DNA of 64,000 nt from Kosmotogaceae bacterium (GTDB lineage Bacteria; Thermotogota; Thermotogae; Petrotogales; Kosmotogaceae). The notes under the pieces were generated by a model, which made no database searches, was not told the DNA's origin, and was given only the letters and a program-made list of their open reading frames with translations. The stretch covers positions 38,492 through 102,491 of the forward strand of contig JAFGAP010000197.1 of NCBI GenBank assembly GCA_016933635.1, written 5' to 3'. Each line of letters starts with the position of its first letter. The first letter of the stretch is position 1. Shown here piece after piece: positions 8,644 through 18,283 of this stretch. The translations under genes and the position numbers were made by a program.

Positions 8644-9636
8644 TTAGAAGAAATCTAGGGTTAGGTAAGGTACGGCATTTGTCGAAAGAGGGGAGAATAG
8701 CCCCCTCTTTGCCTTTTCATGTGCCACTAATGCAATCATCGCAGCGTTGTCTGTGCACAGGTCTAACGGTGGGAAGTAAGCCTTGATCCCGCTAACTTCA
8801 GACTGCAAACTTGCCCATTCTCGAAGAAGCGAGTTCGAAGCGACCCCTCCCGCAAAGGCTATTTCGTCTAGATGTAAGCTTTCTGCCGCATCGAATGCTT
8901 TCGTAACGAGAGAGTCGACAATTGCTTCCTGAGCTGACGCAGCGACATCATAGACTGAAGCAAGAGGATTTTTCTTCATGAAGTACAGTACCGAAGTCTT
9001 TAGGCCACTGAAGGAGAAATCGAAATTCCCCTTTTCACGAAGTGGCCTTGGAAAAGGATACTTAGCCTGTCCTTTCTCAGCAGCCTCTTGAATTGCTGGA
9101 CCTCCAGGATATCCAAGTCCAAGCAGCCTTGCAATTTTGTCAAATGCTTCTCCTGCTGCGTCGTCCCTAGTCTTCCCTACAAGTTCAATTCTATCCCAAT
9201 CCCTAAGAACGAGGATCTCGGTGTGCCCACCAGAAACGAGAAGAACCATAAAGGGAGGTATGAGAGACGGATACTTAAGGAAATTTGCATAGACGTGACC
9301 GAATAAGTGGTTAACTCCGACAAATGGTTTATTCATCGCGACCGCCATTCCTTTCGCAAAAGAAAGACCAATTAGTAAAGATCCCACAAGTCCGGGACCC
9401 ATAGTTGAAGCAAATACATCGATCTCTTTGATATCCAGATCGGCTTCTTCGAGCGAAAGGGCAACCATCTTATCTATGATTTCTAGATGCTTTCTGGCAG
9501 CTATTTCGGGAACCACCCCACCGAATCTCTTGTGGATATCTATTTGCGAGGAAATCTGTGAAGATAGAAGATGGCCATCTTCGATGATGGCCACCGCTGT
9601 TTCATCGCATGAACTCTCTAGAGCGAGAACTTTCAT
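8644..9636 (-). CDS. tsaD: tRNA N6-adenosine threonylcarbamoyltransferase
   Basis: TsaD transfers threonylcarbamoyl to A37 of ANN-decoding tRNAs, working with TsaB, TsaC and TsaE. The 330-residue ASKHA-fold protein starts with L-A-L-E-S-S-C-D-E-T. It carries the metal-binding N-H-L-F-G-H-V-Y, S-G-G-H-T-E, and the C-terminal C-T-D-N-A-A motif. The start overlaps the clpX stop. TsaE is encoded in another operon of this window. Confidence 0.96.
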   Translation of the reverse strand: MKVLALESSCDETAVAIIEDGHLLSSQISSQIDIHKRFGGVVPEIAARKHLEIIDKMVALSLEEADLDIKEIDVFASTMGPGLVGSLLIGLSFAKGMAVAMNKPFVGVNHLFGHVYANFLKYPSLIPPFMVLLVSGGHTEILVLRDWDRIELVGKTRDDAAGEAFDKIARLLGLGYPGGPAIQEAAEKGQAKYPFPRPLREKGNFDFSFSGLKTSVLYFMKKNPLASVYDVAASAQEAIVDSLVTKAFDAAESLHLDEIAFAGGVASNSLLREWASLQSEVSGIKAYFPPLDLCTDNAAMIALVAHEKAKRGLFSPLSTNAVPYLTLDFF

Positions 9637-10847
9637 CAGGCAGATTCTCTGGAGATTATTTCAGGAGAAGAGTTTTTGCTTATCACATCCTCATTGATAA
9701 CAACCTTCTCAACATTATTCATGGTAGGAATATCGAACATTATGTCTAGCATGACTTGCTCAATTACACTTTTTAGTGCTCTTGCGCCTGTCCCTCTTTT
9801 CATAGCCCTTTCTGCGATCGCGGTCATGGCATCATCCGAAAACTCAAGTTCTACACCATCTAATCCCAGAAGCCTTTGGTATTGCTTGAGTATCGCATTT
9901 CTTGGCTCACTCATTATCCTCTTCAGATCCTCCACATCAAGATCATTCAGAGCCGCCAAAACCGGGAATCTGCCAACAAACTCTGGAATCAAACCGTATT
10001 GAATAAGATCATCTGGGACTACTTGTTGAAGGACCTCTCCAAGCCTTAACTGATTCTTGCTCTTTACCTTTGCCCCAAAACCCATTGAAGAATCAAGGAC
10101 TCTCTGCTTTATTATGCTATCAAGGCCATCAAAAGCGCCCCCTACTATGAACAAAATGTTGCTTGTATCTACCTTTATGAATTCCTGGTAGGGGTGCTTT
10201 CTACCTCCTTGAGGTGGCACATTTGCAGTAGTTCCCTCGACAATCTTGAGAAGGGCTTGCTGAACTCCTTCTCCTGATACGTCTCTCGTTATCGATGGAT
10301 TAGGAGATTTCCTTGCTATCTTATCTATCTCATCGATATAAATGATTCCTAGCTGAGCTTTCTCTACATCGTAATTCGCTGACTGAAGAAGTCTTAGGAC
10401 AATATTCTCTACATCCTCACCAACGTATCCAGCTTCCGTAAGAGGAGTAGCGTCGGCAATTGCAAACGGAACATCCAGAATACGGGCTAGCACTCTAGCA
10501 ATGAGAGTCTTTCCCGAACCGGTAGGTCCAACGAGCATTATATTGGATTTCTCAATTTCGACGTCATCTACATCATTGAAAACTCTCTTGTAGTGATTGT
10601 ACACGGAGACAGAAATCGTCTTCTTAGCGTTCTCCTGACCAATCACATACCTATCAAGTTCTTTCTTAATATCTGCAGGGGTAGGCAGCTTTTTACCAGG
10701 TTCCTTCTTGGCTTTCTGGTCCTGCTGAATAATGTCATGAAAGAGATCGACACATTCATTGCAAATGTACCCTTCTGTTCCTGAGATAAGCTTCTTTACC
10801 TGCGCAGCAGATCTTCCACAAAATGAGCAATGTCTTTCAAAAGGCAA
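9636..10847 (-). CDS. clpX: ATP-dependent Clp protease ATP-binding subunit ClpX
   Basis: ClpX unfolds substrates and feeds them to ClpP. The N-terminal zinc-binding domain has C-S-F-C and C-N-E-C pairs. The AAA+ domain has Walker A G-P-T-G-S-G-K-T, Walker B I-I-Y-I-D-E-I-D, the G-Y-V-G pore loop and R-G-T-G-A-R-A-L (sensor 2). The start is ambiguous. The ATG at 10862 has no ribosome binding site and lies only about 8 bases after the expected start point of a TATAAT box (10877-10882), so it would be nearly leaderless. A TTG 15 bases further in follows GGGAGGG by 6 bases and is preferred here. Confidence 0.93.
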   Translation of the reverse strand: MPFERHCSFCGRSAAQVKKLISGTEGYICNECVDLFHDIIQQDQKAKKEPGKKLPTPADIKKELDRYVIGQENAKKTISVSVYNHYKRVFNDVDDVEIEKSNIMLVGPTGSGKTLIARVLARILDVPFAIADATPLTEAGYVGEDVENIVLRLLQSANYDVEKAQLGIIYIDEIDKIARKSPNPSITRDVSGEGVQQALLKIVEGTTANVPPQGGRKHPYQEFIKVDTSNILFIVGGAFDGLDSIIKQRVLDSSMGFGAKVKSKNQLRLGEVLQQVVPDDLIQYGLIPEFVGRFPVLAALNDLDVEDLKRIMSEPRNAILKQYQRLLGLDGVELEFSDDAMTAIAERAMKRGTGARALKSVIEQVMLDIMFDIPTMNNVEKVVINEDVISKNSSPEIISRESA

Positions 10848-10918
10848 AACTTTCCCTCCCATTAATCGCTGTTTTTATTATACACTGGAATGGAATAGCT
10901 CGCACGTGGAGGTAATCG

Positions 10919-12559
10919 ATGAATGCTCTTATCATAGACGGATACACCGATGAGCCGGCAGCCTTCGGTGTGCCACCGTACATTTCACCAAGGATTCGCG
11001 CTATTGCAGGAGCCTTTCTGTTGAAAGGTATCGAAACAGATTATCTCACAATAGACTCGGTAAGGCAAGAAGGACTGTGGGAGAAAGGCAACGATTATGA
11101 CTTCCTAATCGTATTTGGGGGAGTCACTACTTCCGGAAGATACATTGGAGAAACTCCGATTTCAAGTTCCGAAATATCTCTTCTGCTCAAATCAAATTCC
11201 GATCCCACGAAAATCGTCAGCGGCCCGGTGGTATCTGTCGGATACACTTTGAGAGGTGGGACCACGGCCTTCACCCCTGACTTTCGAGAAGCGGACTACC
11301 TCTTGAAAAATGAGTTTGAAGTTGCAGATTTTTTGGGCCTAGACTCGGGTGGGTCTCGTTACTCTCTACTTAACAGACTTTATCCGGCCGGTGCCTATGT
11401 AATCAGGCTTCATCCTTGTTTCCCAGATTTGATGGTTGAAATCGATATTTCCTCTGGTTGCGAGAGGCTCGATGGGTACTGTTCGTTCTGCACTGAATCC
11501 ATTCTTTATGGCGCCTTTGAATGGAGAAGTATAGAAGGAATTGTCGCTGAATTCGAGAAGTTTAAGGAAGTTGGAGTAAAGGCAATAAGATTCGGAAGGA
11601 GTGCAAATGTAATTGCATATGGATATGACAGGAAACGAGACACTCTCGATCCATCCTTGAGCGAAGAACTCTTCAAATCAGCGAGGAGTATCATACAGCC
11701 TGAAGTCTTTCATATTGACAATGGAAATCCAATCTTTATCGCTCACCATCCGTTGGAATCCAGATCGGTCATAGAATCCGTAGTTAGGTATAATACCGCT
11801 GGGGACACCATATCATTTGGGGTTGAGAGCTTTGACAACGAAGTCCGTTCCTTGAACAATCTTGGTGGCAGCGTACAAGACATAATGTTTTCAATCGAAC
11901 TGGTAAACGAAATCGGCAAAAAAAGAGTTGAAGGAGTGCCGAAGCTCTTGCCGGGAATCAATTTACTTTACGGCCTTCCTGGACAGGGTAGAAAGAGTTT
12001 CGACATTTACTACGATGAGCTTGTCAGTATTCGAGAAAGGGGTCTTCTTTTGAGAAGAATCAACATCAGACAGACAATGATCTTTCCTGGCGCCCGGATA
12101 TTCAGTATGACTAGACAAAAAATCGACCACAGACTATTCGAAAAACACGAACAGCGCGTAAGAAAAGAGATAGACGCCGAAATGCTGAAGAAGACCTTCC
12201 CACTGGGAGCGATCATCCGTGGTGTAATCCCTGAATTTAGCGAGGGGATGATTCACTTCGGCAGACCGCTCGGTACATATCCTATTCTTGTCGGTAGCCC
12301 CATAGGGTTTGAAGAAAGAACCAATTTTGTAGTAGTAGACCATGGAATGAGATCCATTACCGGTCTTCCAGTTGGGACAGAACTTAACAGCCTCGGTGAA
12401 AGAGAAATGAGGTTCATCCCGGGAATTGGAAGAGACAGGGCAAAGTCCCTTGTGATAAAGAGACCAAAAACAAAAGAAGATCTAATCAAGATTGTTGGTC
12501 CAGAAACATACAAAACACTGTCATTGATAAAGACAGAACTGGGAGGAACGCAGCTATGA
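10919..12559 (+). CDS. Radical SAM protein with C-terminal helix-hairpin-helix (COG1031-like)
   Basis: The 546-residue protein has an N-terminal region that looks like a B12-binding-type fold without an obvious cobalamin histidine. A radical SAM core follows with cysteines near residues 181, 188 and 191 in the spacing C-x6-C-x2-C, then a C-terminal HhH motif (F-I-P-G-I-G-R-D-R-A). This combination matches the uncharacterised COG1031 group as I know it; the reaction is unknown. The spacing differs from the canonical C-x3-C-x2-C. A GGAGG site precedes the ATG, and the stop overlaps the asparaginase start (ATGA). Confidence 0.85.
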   Translation: MNALIIDGYTDEPAAFGVPPYISPRIRAIAGAFLLKGIETDYLTIDSVRQEGLWEKGNDYDFLIVFGGVTTSGRYIGETPISSSEISLLLKSNSDPTKIVSGPVVSVGYTLRGGTTAFTPDFREADYLLKNEFEVADFLGLDSGGSRYSLLNRLYPAGAYVIRLHPCFPDLMVEIDISSGCERLDGYCSFCTESILYGAFEWRSIEGIVAEFEKFKEVGVKAIRFGRSANVIAYGYDRKRDTLDPSLSEELFKSARSIIQPEVFHIDNGNPIFIAHHPLESRSVIESVVRYNTAGDTISFGVESFDNEVRSLNNLGGSVQDIMFSIELVNEIGKKRVEGVPKLLPGINLLYGLPGQGRKSFDIYYDELVSIRERGLLLRRINIRQTMIFPGARIFSMTRQKIDHRLFEKHEQRVRKEIDAEMLKKTFPLGAIIRGVIPEFSEGMIHFGRPLGTYPILVGSPIGFEERTNFVVVDHGMRSITGLPVGTELNSLGEREMRFIPGIGRDRAKSLVIKRPKTKEDLIKIVGPETYKTLSLIKTELGGTQL

Positions 12560-13551
12560 AACAGAGGGTCGTCATAGTTACGACAGGTGGGACGATCGCT
12601 ATGATTACGGATCCTGCGACTGGTGCTTCTGTACCGGCTCAGGGATTGAACAAACACGTGGCGGACGTCGACGGACTTAGAGATGTGGCCTGTACCGAGC
12701 ACTACGAGTTTTCAAACATTCCAAGTCCTTACATAAATCCCGAGACGATGTGGGAGCTTTCCAAGGTAGTTCAGAGACTTCTCCGTAGAGAGGAAGTATG
12801 TGGGGTAGTGATAACACACGGCACTGATACTCTAGAAGAAACTGCGTATTTTCTTGATCTGACAGTCAGAAGCGAGAAACCGATAATCTGTACTGCTGCA
12901 ATGAGAAACATCGATGAAATGGGAACCGATGGACCTAGAAATGTATTGTCCTCAGTTAGAGTTGCAGTCAGTCCCCTTGCGATCGGAATGGGGACAATGG
13001 TATGCCTGAACGATGAAATCCATGCCGCCAGAGAGGTCACAAAGACATACACTAGCAATGTTGCTACTTTTGACTCTCCCGGTCATGGACCACTAGGAAT
13101 CGTGGATGAAGACACCGTGATTTTCTTCAGAAAACCTTTGTTGAGGACAGTGTTCAATGTTGAAAAGATCGAATCAAAAATTGCCCTTGTAAAAACCTTT
13201 ACAGGAGATGACGGTTCGATACTCCGGATTCTTCCCGATCTTGGATTTAAAGGGTTAGTTCTCGAAACATTTGGAAGAGGAAATGTGCCTGTAGAAGTGT
13301 ATCACGTAGTAAAATACCTAATAGAAGAGAAAGTAGTTCCGGTAATCATTACTTCAAGGTGCTTCAAAGGCCGTGTTCTTGGAGTTTATGGATATGTTGG
13401 TGGAGGAAAGAGTCTAGCCGATCTTGGCGCAATCTTCGCTCAGGAACTATCCCCAATTAAAGCAAGAATTAAACTTATCGTGCTTATGGGGATCACAAAG
13501 GAGATTTCGGAGATTGAAAGACTCTTTAAACTCCCTTTGAAGGGGGCATAA
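12556..13551 (+). CDS. L-asparaginase (type I-like)
   Basis: The enzyme hydrolyses asparagine (and perhaps glutamine) to the acid and ammonia. The first catalytic threonine lies in T-T-G-G-T-I-A-M at residues 8-15, and the second motif is T-H-G-T-D-T-L-E-E-T-A near residue 90. No signal peptide is present, which favours the cytoplasmic type I group. The 331-residue length is typical. It is translationally coupled to the preceding radical SAM gene and followed by a membrane protein gene one base later. Confidence 0.92.
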   Translation: MKQRVVIVTTGGTIAMITDPATGASVPAQGLNKHVADVDGLRDVACTEHYEFSNIPSPYINPETMWELSKVVQRLLRREEVCGVVITHGTDTLEETAYFLDLTVRSEKPIICTAAMRNIDEMGTDGPRNVLSSVRVAVSPLAIGMGTMVCLNDEIHAAREVTKTYTSNVATFDSPGHGPLGIVDEDTVIFFRKPLLRTVFNVEKIESKIALVKTFTGDDGSILRILPDLGFKGLVLETFGRGNVPVEVYHVVKYLIEEKVVPVIITSRCFKGRVLGVYGYVGGGKSLADLGAIFAQELSPIKARIKLIVLMGITKEISEIERLFKLPLKGA

Positions 13552-13552
13552 A

Positions 13553-14995
13553 GTGAGTCGTGAGATTTTTAAAAAACCTCGTTTCAATGCTGCAGTTTTC
13601 ACTCTGTTCTACCTGGCTCTCTTTTTTATGGTATTCTCAGTTTCGCTGCGAACGGCAGTGATTCTTTTCGCAACGTTCACGGTTGTTATGATATTGGAAC
13701 CGTGGGCAAGATTTGCAGAAAGAAGCTTTCGCATCAAGAGGTCGATCTCTCTTGGCATAGGGCTAGCGGTTATTTTTTCGGGTCTCACGCTGCTGATCGT
13801 GTTCCTCACTACCCCCGTTGCAAAAGAAGCTTCCAAGTTCTATAACATAGTAAGAGACTTCTTTCCCTCCGTTGAAGAGACCAAAATAACTTCTTTCGAA
13901 GTGAATGCAAACATAGATATATTTCTTTCCGAAGAGGAGTTTCTTTCAAAACTCTCTCCAGAAGAGGTCGAATCCTTGGATCTGCTGTCCAAAGATCTCA
14001 AACATTACTACTCAGAGATCATGAACCCGATCACTGCAGACTCGGAAGGCCTGAATGAGGATCTTGCCTTACTCGAGGAGACCCTGAAAAACAGGAGCGA
14101 TTATGTCGTAATTATCAGCAGCAGTAAGCAGAAAAAAGCTTCATATGAAGAGATATTCAAAATCATTTCGACTTACCTTAACTCAGAAGCAGCGGAACAG
14201 CTTTCAGCAACCGTTCTGGAAAATGCAATGATTATCCAGTCACAAGAACTGTGGCGCGACGTAGTTGATTACTTCATGCCGAAAAATGTCGACCCATCAA
14301 GACAAAGAGCCACCTACGAAAGTGTGAGAAACTTCCTAATTCAAGTGCAGAACAGCTTTATGGAATTTCTGCCTGATATACTTGAGAAGATTCCAAGCTT
14401 CGTAACCAGTACGGGACTTGTACTATTCTTCACTATAGTTGGCGCGATTTACCTGAGTTACTACTTCCTCACTGTGAAGGATTTAATTCCAAGATTCTAC
14501 CCCAAGAAAGTGCGTGGAATAGCTTTGAACTTCCTGGCAGATACCTACAATAATCTAGAGAGATATGTAATTTCCGTCGTAGTAATCGCCTTGATCGTTG
14601 GGGTGGTTGTTGGCATCGCTGTGCATTCCATGGGTCTTAAATACAGTCTTTTGATGGGTATGTGGGCCGCCTTCACAAATCTAATACCCATTGTTGGGGT
14701 CCCTCTTGAGTTCGTTCCTCTTTTCTTACTCGCTGTGTCTACTCAGGATCTGGTTCTTGTAATCGTCCTTATGATAATACTAGTTATTGTGCACGCTTCT
14801 GCGTTTATACTCTTCCTGGTATTCATGAAGGGATACAACAGGATAAACCCTGTAATAATTATCTTGATGATTGTTATCGCCGGACAGCTCTGGGGGCTTT
14901 TTGGGGCAATTATTGCCGTGCCTTTTGCAATAATCCTTAAGATGATGTGGATTCATTTCTTTTCTCCTATGCTCGAGGATGAGGATCTAGAGTAG
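13553..14995 (+). CDS. AI-2E family transporter with large soluble insertion
   Basis: The 480-residue membrane protein has two or three N-terminal helices (about 15-90) and a long hydrophilic stretch (about 95-280). A C-terminal block follows with the family pattern G-L-K-Y-S-L-L-M-G and N-L-I-P-I-V-G, and then further helices. This fits PF01594 (AI-2E transporter family), whose members include putative exporters and Na+/H+ antiporters. The usual length is near 350, so the soluble segment is an extra 120-180 residues. The GTG start lies directly after the asparaginase stop. The 3' end overlaps the convergent regulator gene by 9 bases. Confidence 0.85.
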   Translation: MSREIFKKPRFNAAVFTLFYLALFFMVFSVSLRTAVILFATFTVVMILEPWARFAERSFRIKRSISLGIGLAVIFSGLTLLIVFLTTPVAKEASKFYNIVRDFFPSVEETKITSFEVNANIDIFLSEEEFLSKLSPEEVESLDLLSKDLKHYYSEIMNPITADSEGLNEDLALLEETLKNRSDYVVIISSSKQKKASYEEIFKIISTYLNSEAAEQLSATVLENAMIIQSQELWRDVVDYFMPKNVDPSRQRATYESVRNFLIQVQNSFMEFLPDILEKIPSFVTSTGLVLFFTIVGAIYLSYYFLTVKDLIPRFYPKKVRGIALNFLADTYNNLERYVISVVVIALIVGVVVGIAVHSMGLKYSLLMGMWAAFTNLIPIVGVPLEFVPLFLLAVSTQDLVLVIVLMIILVIVHASAFILFLVFMKGYNRINPVIIILMIVIAGQLWGLFGAIIAVPFAIILKMMWIHFFSPMLEDEDLE

Positions 14996-16099
14996 CTCGT
15001 TTTTCAGCTTTTCGAGTTCGGAAATCGATCTGATGGCTTTACTAGCAATATGAACCTTCACTGAGTACAACATCGAGGGCTCATAAAGGTCATCTTCTGC
15101 TAATCTGTTCTTTGCCTTTTCAACTGAACTTGGGTTTCCGTCTTCTAACATAATGCAAGCACCTCTGCTAGTAAAGACTATTAAGTCTCTTTCTCTAAAT
15201 ATCCCGGCGATTTCGCTCTGAATCACATTAGTGGCTTCGACGCTTTTCTCAGAGCCACCCGATACAGAAACAATCAACAAGTATACTTCTTCATTATCAG
15301 CTATCATTTTCTCAATGCGCTTGAAGAAGGGGCCGGGCTCTAAGACTTTTGCACCAACATCTAGATTACTTCCCGAGTAGTCAGGTTTCTCATTTCTTGG
15401 AGCACTCGTTTCTAGATCGTATGACATCTTTTTGACTGACTCAATCTCGCTTTCTATACTCTGTGTATCACTAATAATGTCTCTCATCTTTCTTGCGGCA
15501 TGATTCGAGGGCTTGAGTAGAATTAGTCGTTCATTGTACGTCATGGCTTCAGAAAACCTATTGAGTGTGATGAGGAGTTTTCTCAGTTCAGTAATAGCAC
15601 TAATCTCAAGATAGAGATAGTGCCTCTGAAATTGCTTAACCCATGAAGAAAATCCAAAATCGCTCATGAAATCTCCCTTATACAATTCCACTGCTTCTTT
15701 CAACTTTTCCACCTGAGACTCCGGAGAAAGCTTTTTATGGGCCTCTTCTAGAAGAACTTCGAATTCTATGAAATCAGCAACTGCTCCTTCGGGAATGTTA
15801 ACCCATGTCATGGAACGCGCATTTGTGACGATGCTGCTAGAGGATTCTAGTTTTGTACACTCTATCAATGCCTTTCTGAGAAGATAAATCGTGGAGTTCA
15901 GATTCTGCTTCGCCTTTTCGTAGTTCATCCCCGGCCAAAAGAGCTCGAATATTTTCTCATTGGGAATCTTAGTCGTGTGATTAGCCAGAAGAAATGCGAA
16001 AAACTCACATGCTTTCTGTGAGCCACAAAAGGATCTGCAACAAGCGACCCCATCCAGCAGTAACCGAAATCCTCCGAACGACAAAATCTCTAATCTCAC
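14987..16099 (-). CDS. SARP/BTAD-type transcriptional regulator with degenerate GGDEF-like C-terminus
   Basis: The 370-residue protein begins with an OmpR-type winged helix (about 1-80, F-G-G-F-R-L-L-L-D-G then E-L-F-W-P-G). A bacterial transcriptional activation domain follows (about 110-210, with L-Y-K-G-D-F and a TPR-like helical array). After a linker, residues 255-365 resemble a GGDEF fold: V-Y-L-L-I-V-S-V-S-G-G and R-D-L-I-V-F-T-S-R-G, with no GGDEF signature, so diguanylate cyclase activity is not expected. The GTG start follows GGGAGG by about 7 bases. It is divergent from the secretin operon and is the obvious candidate for its activator; that link is inferred. Confidence 0.8.
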   Translation of the reverse strand: MRLEILSFGGFRLLLDGVACCRSFCGSQKACEFFAFLLANHTTKIPNEKIFELFWPGMNYEKAKQNLNSTIYLLRKALIECTKLESSSSIVTNARSMTWVNIPEGAVADFIEFEVLLEEAHKKLSPESQVEKLKEAVELYKGDFMSDFGFSSWVKQFQRHYLYLEISAITELRKLLITLNRFSEAMTYNERLILLKPSNHAARKMRDIISDTQSIESEIESVKKMSYDLETSAPRNEKPDYSGSNLDVGAKVLEPGPFFKRIEKMIADNEEVYLLIVSVSGGSEKSVEATNVIQSEIAGIFRERDLIVFTSRGACIMLEDGNPSSVEKAKNRLAEDDLYEPSMLYSVKVHIASKAIRSISELEKLKNELL

Positions 16100-16498
16100 T
16101 GATCGCCTCCCAAGAACACTTTTGTTAAGGGAAAAATTGGTAGAAAATGTTTCATCATTTTCTTATTGTATATAGATTTGGAAAACAATTAATTATATCA
16201 AATCCCAACATGAAGACCAATTCCAGGAGAGTGTTATAGCTGCTCAAACGTACAAGTCACATAGGTCGTTCGACCAATGTTGCAAATAGCTCGGTTCAGA
16301 ACTATCATCAGATATCACAAGACTTTGCTTGTTCTTTCACTAATCGTTCATTATTATCATTGTTTTTCTATAGTCCTTATAGAGCGATAGTCATCATGTC
16401 CAAGCATTAATTAGTGCTAGAATTCTTCTGCAAGAGTTACTAATCTCTTAATCATATCCAAAATTTTCGATTCTGCGGTTCTGAGCAATGGAGAGTGC
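16100..16498. promoter_or_regulatory. AT-rich divergent control region with two inverted repeats
   Basis: These 399 bases hold no convincing gene. They separate the SARP-type regulator from the three secreted-protein genes. Two inverted repeats stand out: GAAAATG-6-CATTTTC at 16143-16162, close upstream of the regulator, and GGTCG-TT-CGACC at 16264-16275 near the middle. No consensus sigma-70 promoter is convincing on either strand, as expected for an activator-dependent promoter. A GGAGAG ribosome binding site lies at the right edge. Confidence 0.5.
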
Positions 16499-17539
16499 AT
16501 GATGAAAAAAAAGGCGTGTATCTTCGCTCTGTTAGTAATCAGTACTTTTATTTTCAGCAGCTTCATCCCTCTATACAATTTCAATAAAGAAACTGGCATT
16601 TGGGAAAAGGGGTACTATTCATTGTCACCCGTCGCTGAAATCGACGCTTTCCGTAGGTTCGAAAGAATTGAAGACTCTGAAGAAGGTGAAGTCGCTTTCT
16701 CAACTGCTCAAAGTGTTTTTCCAGAAGAAGCTGAGGTTTTCAATATTGTACTTGCACAGAATAGTATCGCTGGAACACTTGTTGTTTGGAACGACAAAGA
16801 GTTTCTTTATGTCGAATTCAACTTGAATCCGGACCTTTTTATGGAAGAGAGCAATGTCAATTGTACAGTGATGCCTCCGGACAAAAACCCTGTTCCCGGA
16901 CAATTCGATTACAAGACGGTTCATAACCCTCAGACTGGCCACTACCTCTACGAGATTCCTCTAATCAGTTTGAATCCGCCGGAGCACGCTTGGGAAACCG
17001 GAACAGAGTTATACATACTTGCGCATGCAGTTGTTAACGGAACGTTCAATGGTAATAGCTTGTTCAAAGAAACTGCTTGGTGCGGAGACATTGAATGGGA
17101 CGGCGGGGGAAAATGGTTCTGGTACCTGAAATACGAGATCGAAGAGCCTCCTTCGTACATCTGTGTTGATCTTTCAGGTACGTTATCCAGCTGGTTCGTG
17201 AGGAAACCGGGCGACTACTTCGCCAATCCAATTACTGGAAGTATTAAAGCGAGTCATGATTTTGCGATAACCTTTTCGGGCTTCAACAACCTCGTCGAAG
17301 AACTCACTGGAGAGACCATGGAAATCTTCTACAGCTTTTCTGAAAACAGTCCTTCTATAGATCAATGGATCGGTGCACTAGACCTCAACCTGTTCAACAT
17401 AGATCTGCCTGCAACCGAAGGGATGGTATTTAATATCTGGCAGAGGATCATAAACGACAACCAGAGTACTGGAGTTTACTCAAACGGGGGGGTGATAACT
17501 TTCACGCTGAAAAATGTGCAGATAGAGATAGTCGAATGA
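16499..17539 (+). CDS. Secreted protein with ETAW-type domain and shared WFVRKPGDY-type domain
   Basis: The 346-residue protein has a signal peptide (about 1-24). Residues 85-215 (L-V-V-W-N-D-K-E-F-L-Y-V to W-C-G-D-I) resemble a surface-protein domain found in diverse bacteria, carrying P-V-P-G-Q-F-x-Y-K, I-L-A-H-A-V-V-N-G and E-T-A-W. The C-terminal part (about 220-346) carries the motif W-F-V-R-K-P-G-D-Y and the T-F-S-G-F pattern shared with the next two genes. It is the first gene of the locus and is preceded by GGAGAG. I do not recognise a named family for the shared domain. It is probably exported across the inner membrane; surface location is inferred. Confidence 0.8.
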   Translation: MMKKKACIFALLVISTFIFSSFIPLYNFNKETGIWEKGYYSLSPVAEIDAFRRFERIEDSEEGEVAFSTAQSVFPEEAEVFNIVLAQNSIAGTLVVWNDKEFLYVEFNLNPDLFMEESNVNCTVMPPDKNPVPGQFDYKTVHNPQTGHYLYEIPLISLNPPEHAWETGTELYILAHAVVNGTFNGNSLFKETAWCGDIEWDGGGKWFWYLKYEIEEPPSYICVDLSGTLSSWFVRKPGDYFANPITGSIKASHDFAITFSGFNNLVEELTGETMEIFYSFSENSPSIDQWIGALDLNLFNIDLPATEGMVFNIWQRIINDNQSTGVYSNGGVITFTLKNVQIEIVE

Positions 17540-17589
17540 GCACGGAACTCTTTAGTGCAAATACAGGAAATGAGAAAGGGGGCAAGTAT

Positions 17590-18270
17590 ATGAAAAGGAC
17601 AATGATTCTGCTGCTCTTCCTGCTGGTAACCCTTGTGGTCTCCTTCGCTCAGTCTGAAGTTGATGTCTGGCAATTCAATACAGAGACCGGTGAATGGGAT
17701 ATGAATGCCGGAAACGCGAGAGCATTGACCAGCATGCCGACACAGGGCAGCTGCAACAAGGTTAATTGGGAGATACTCATTACCACCGAAGCACAAGTCG
17801 CCCAGTGGTGCAAGTGGGAGATCAACGGCACGAAATGGACTTGGTTCGTGAGAAAGCCAGGTGACTACTACACTAACTCTGTGTACTTCTTCCTCCAAAG
17901 CAACGGAGATGTAGTGCTCAGCGCGACAGGATTCTCCGACCTGGAGTACTATCTTCCCGACCAGGGAGTCAACAGGTTTATCGAAACCTACTGGTTCGCC
18001 ACGCTTGATCCAGGGGCAGTTCCGGGAATCGACGACTGGACGAGAGCCGAAGAAGTGAACGGCTCTATACTGGTCGAAGATAGTCGCGAGTTGCACGAAG
18101 GCTTGAAAGCCTATCTCTGGAACAGAATAAAGGTAGTTGAGTGCAACTCGGCCTGCATTTACCGAGACTCTGGAACGATAACCATTACCCTCAAGAACCA
18201 GAAACCGTGGATTACAGATGACGGTGAGTATGTGGAGCCTCTCACCGAATTCGTAACCACATTGAGATGA
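17590..18270 (+). CDS. Secreted paralog 2 (WFVRKPGDY-type domain)
   Basis: The 226-residue protein has a clear signal peptide ending near V-V-S-F-A-Q (about residue 21). The mature part shows Q-G-S-C-N-K, W-T-W-F-V-R-K-P-G-D-Y, G-F-S-D-L-E-Y, N-R-I-K-V-V-E-C-N-S-A-C, T-I-T-I-T-L-K-N-Q-K-P-W-I. The pattern suggests an all-beta secreted domain with possible disulfides. A frame extended to an ATG overlapping the previous stop exists, but the AAAGGGGG site and signal peptide set the start here. It is strongly similar to the following gene. Function unknown. Confidence 0.8.
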   Translation: MKRTMILLLFLLVTLVVSFAQSEVDVWQFNTETGEWDMNAGNARALTSMPTQGSCNKVNWEILITTEAQVAQWCKWEINGTKWTWFVRKPGDYYTNSVYFFLQSNGDVVLSATGFSDLEYYLPDQGVNRFIETYWFATLDPGAVPGIDDWTRAEEVNGSILVEDSRELHEGLKAYLWNRIKVVECNSACIYRDSGTITITLKNQKPWITDDGEYVEPLTEFVTTLR

Positions 18271-18283
18271 AGGGGGTGAAGAC

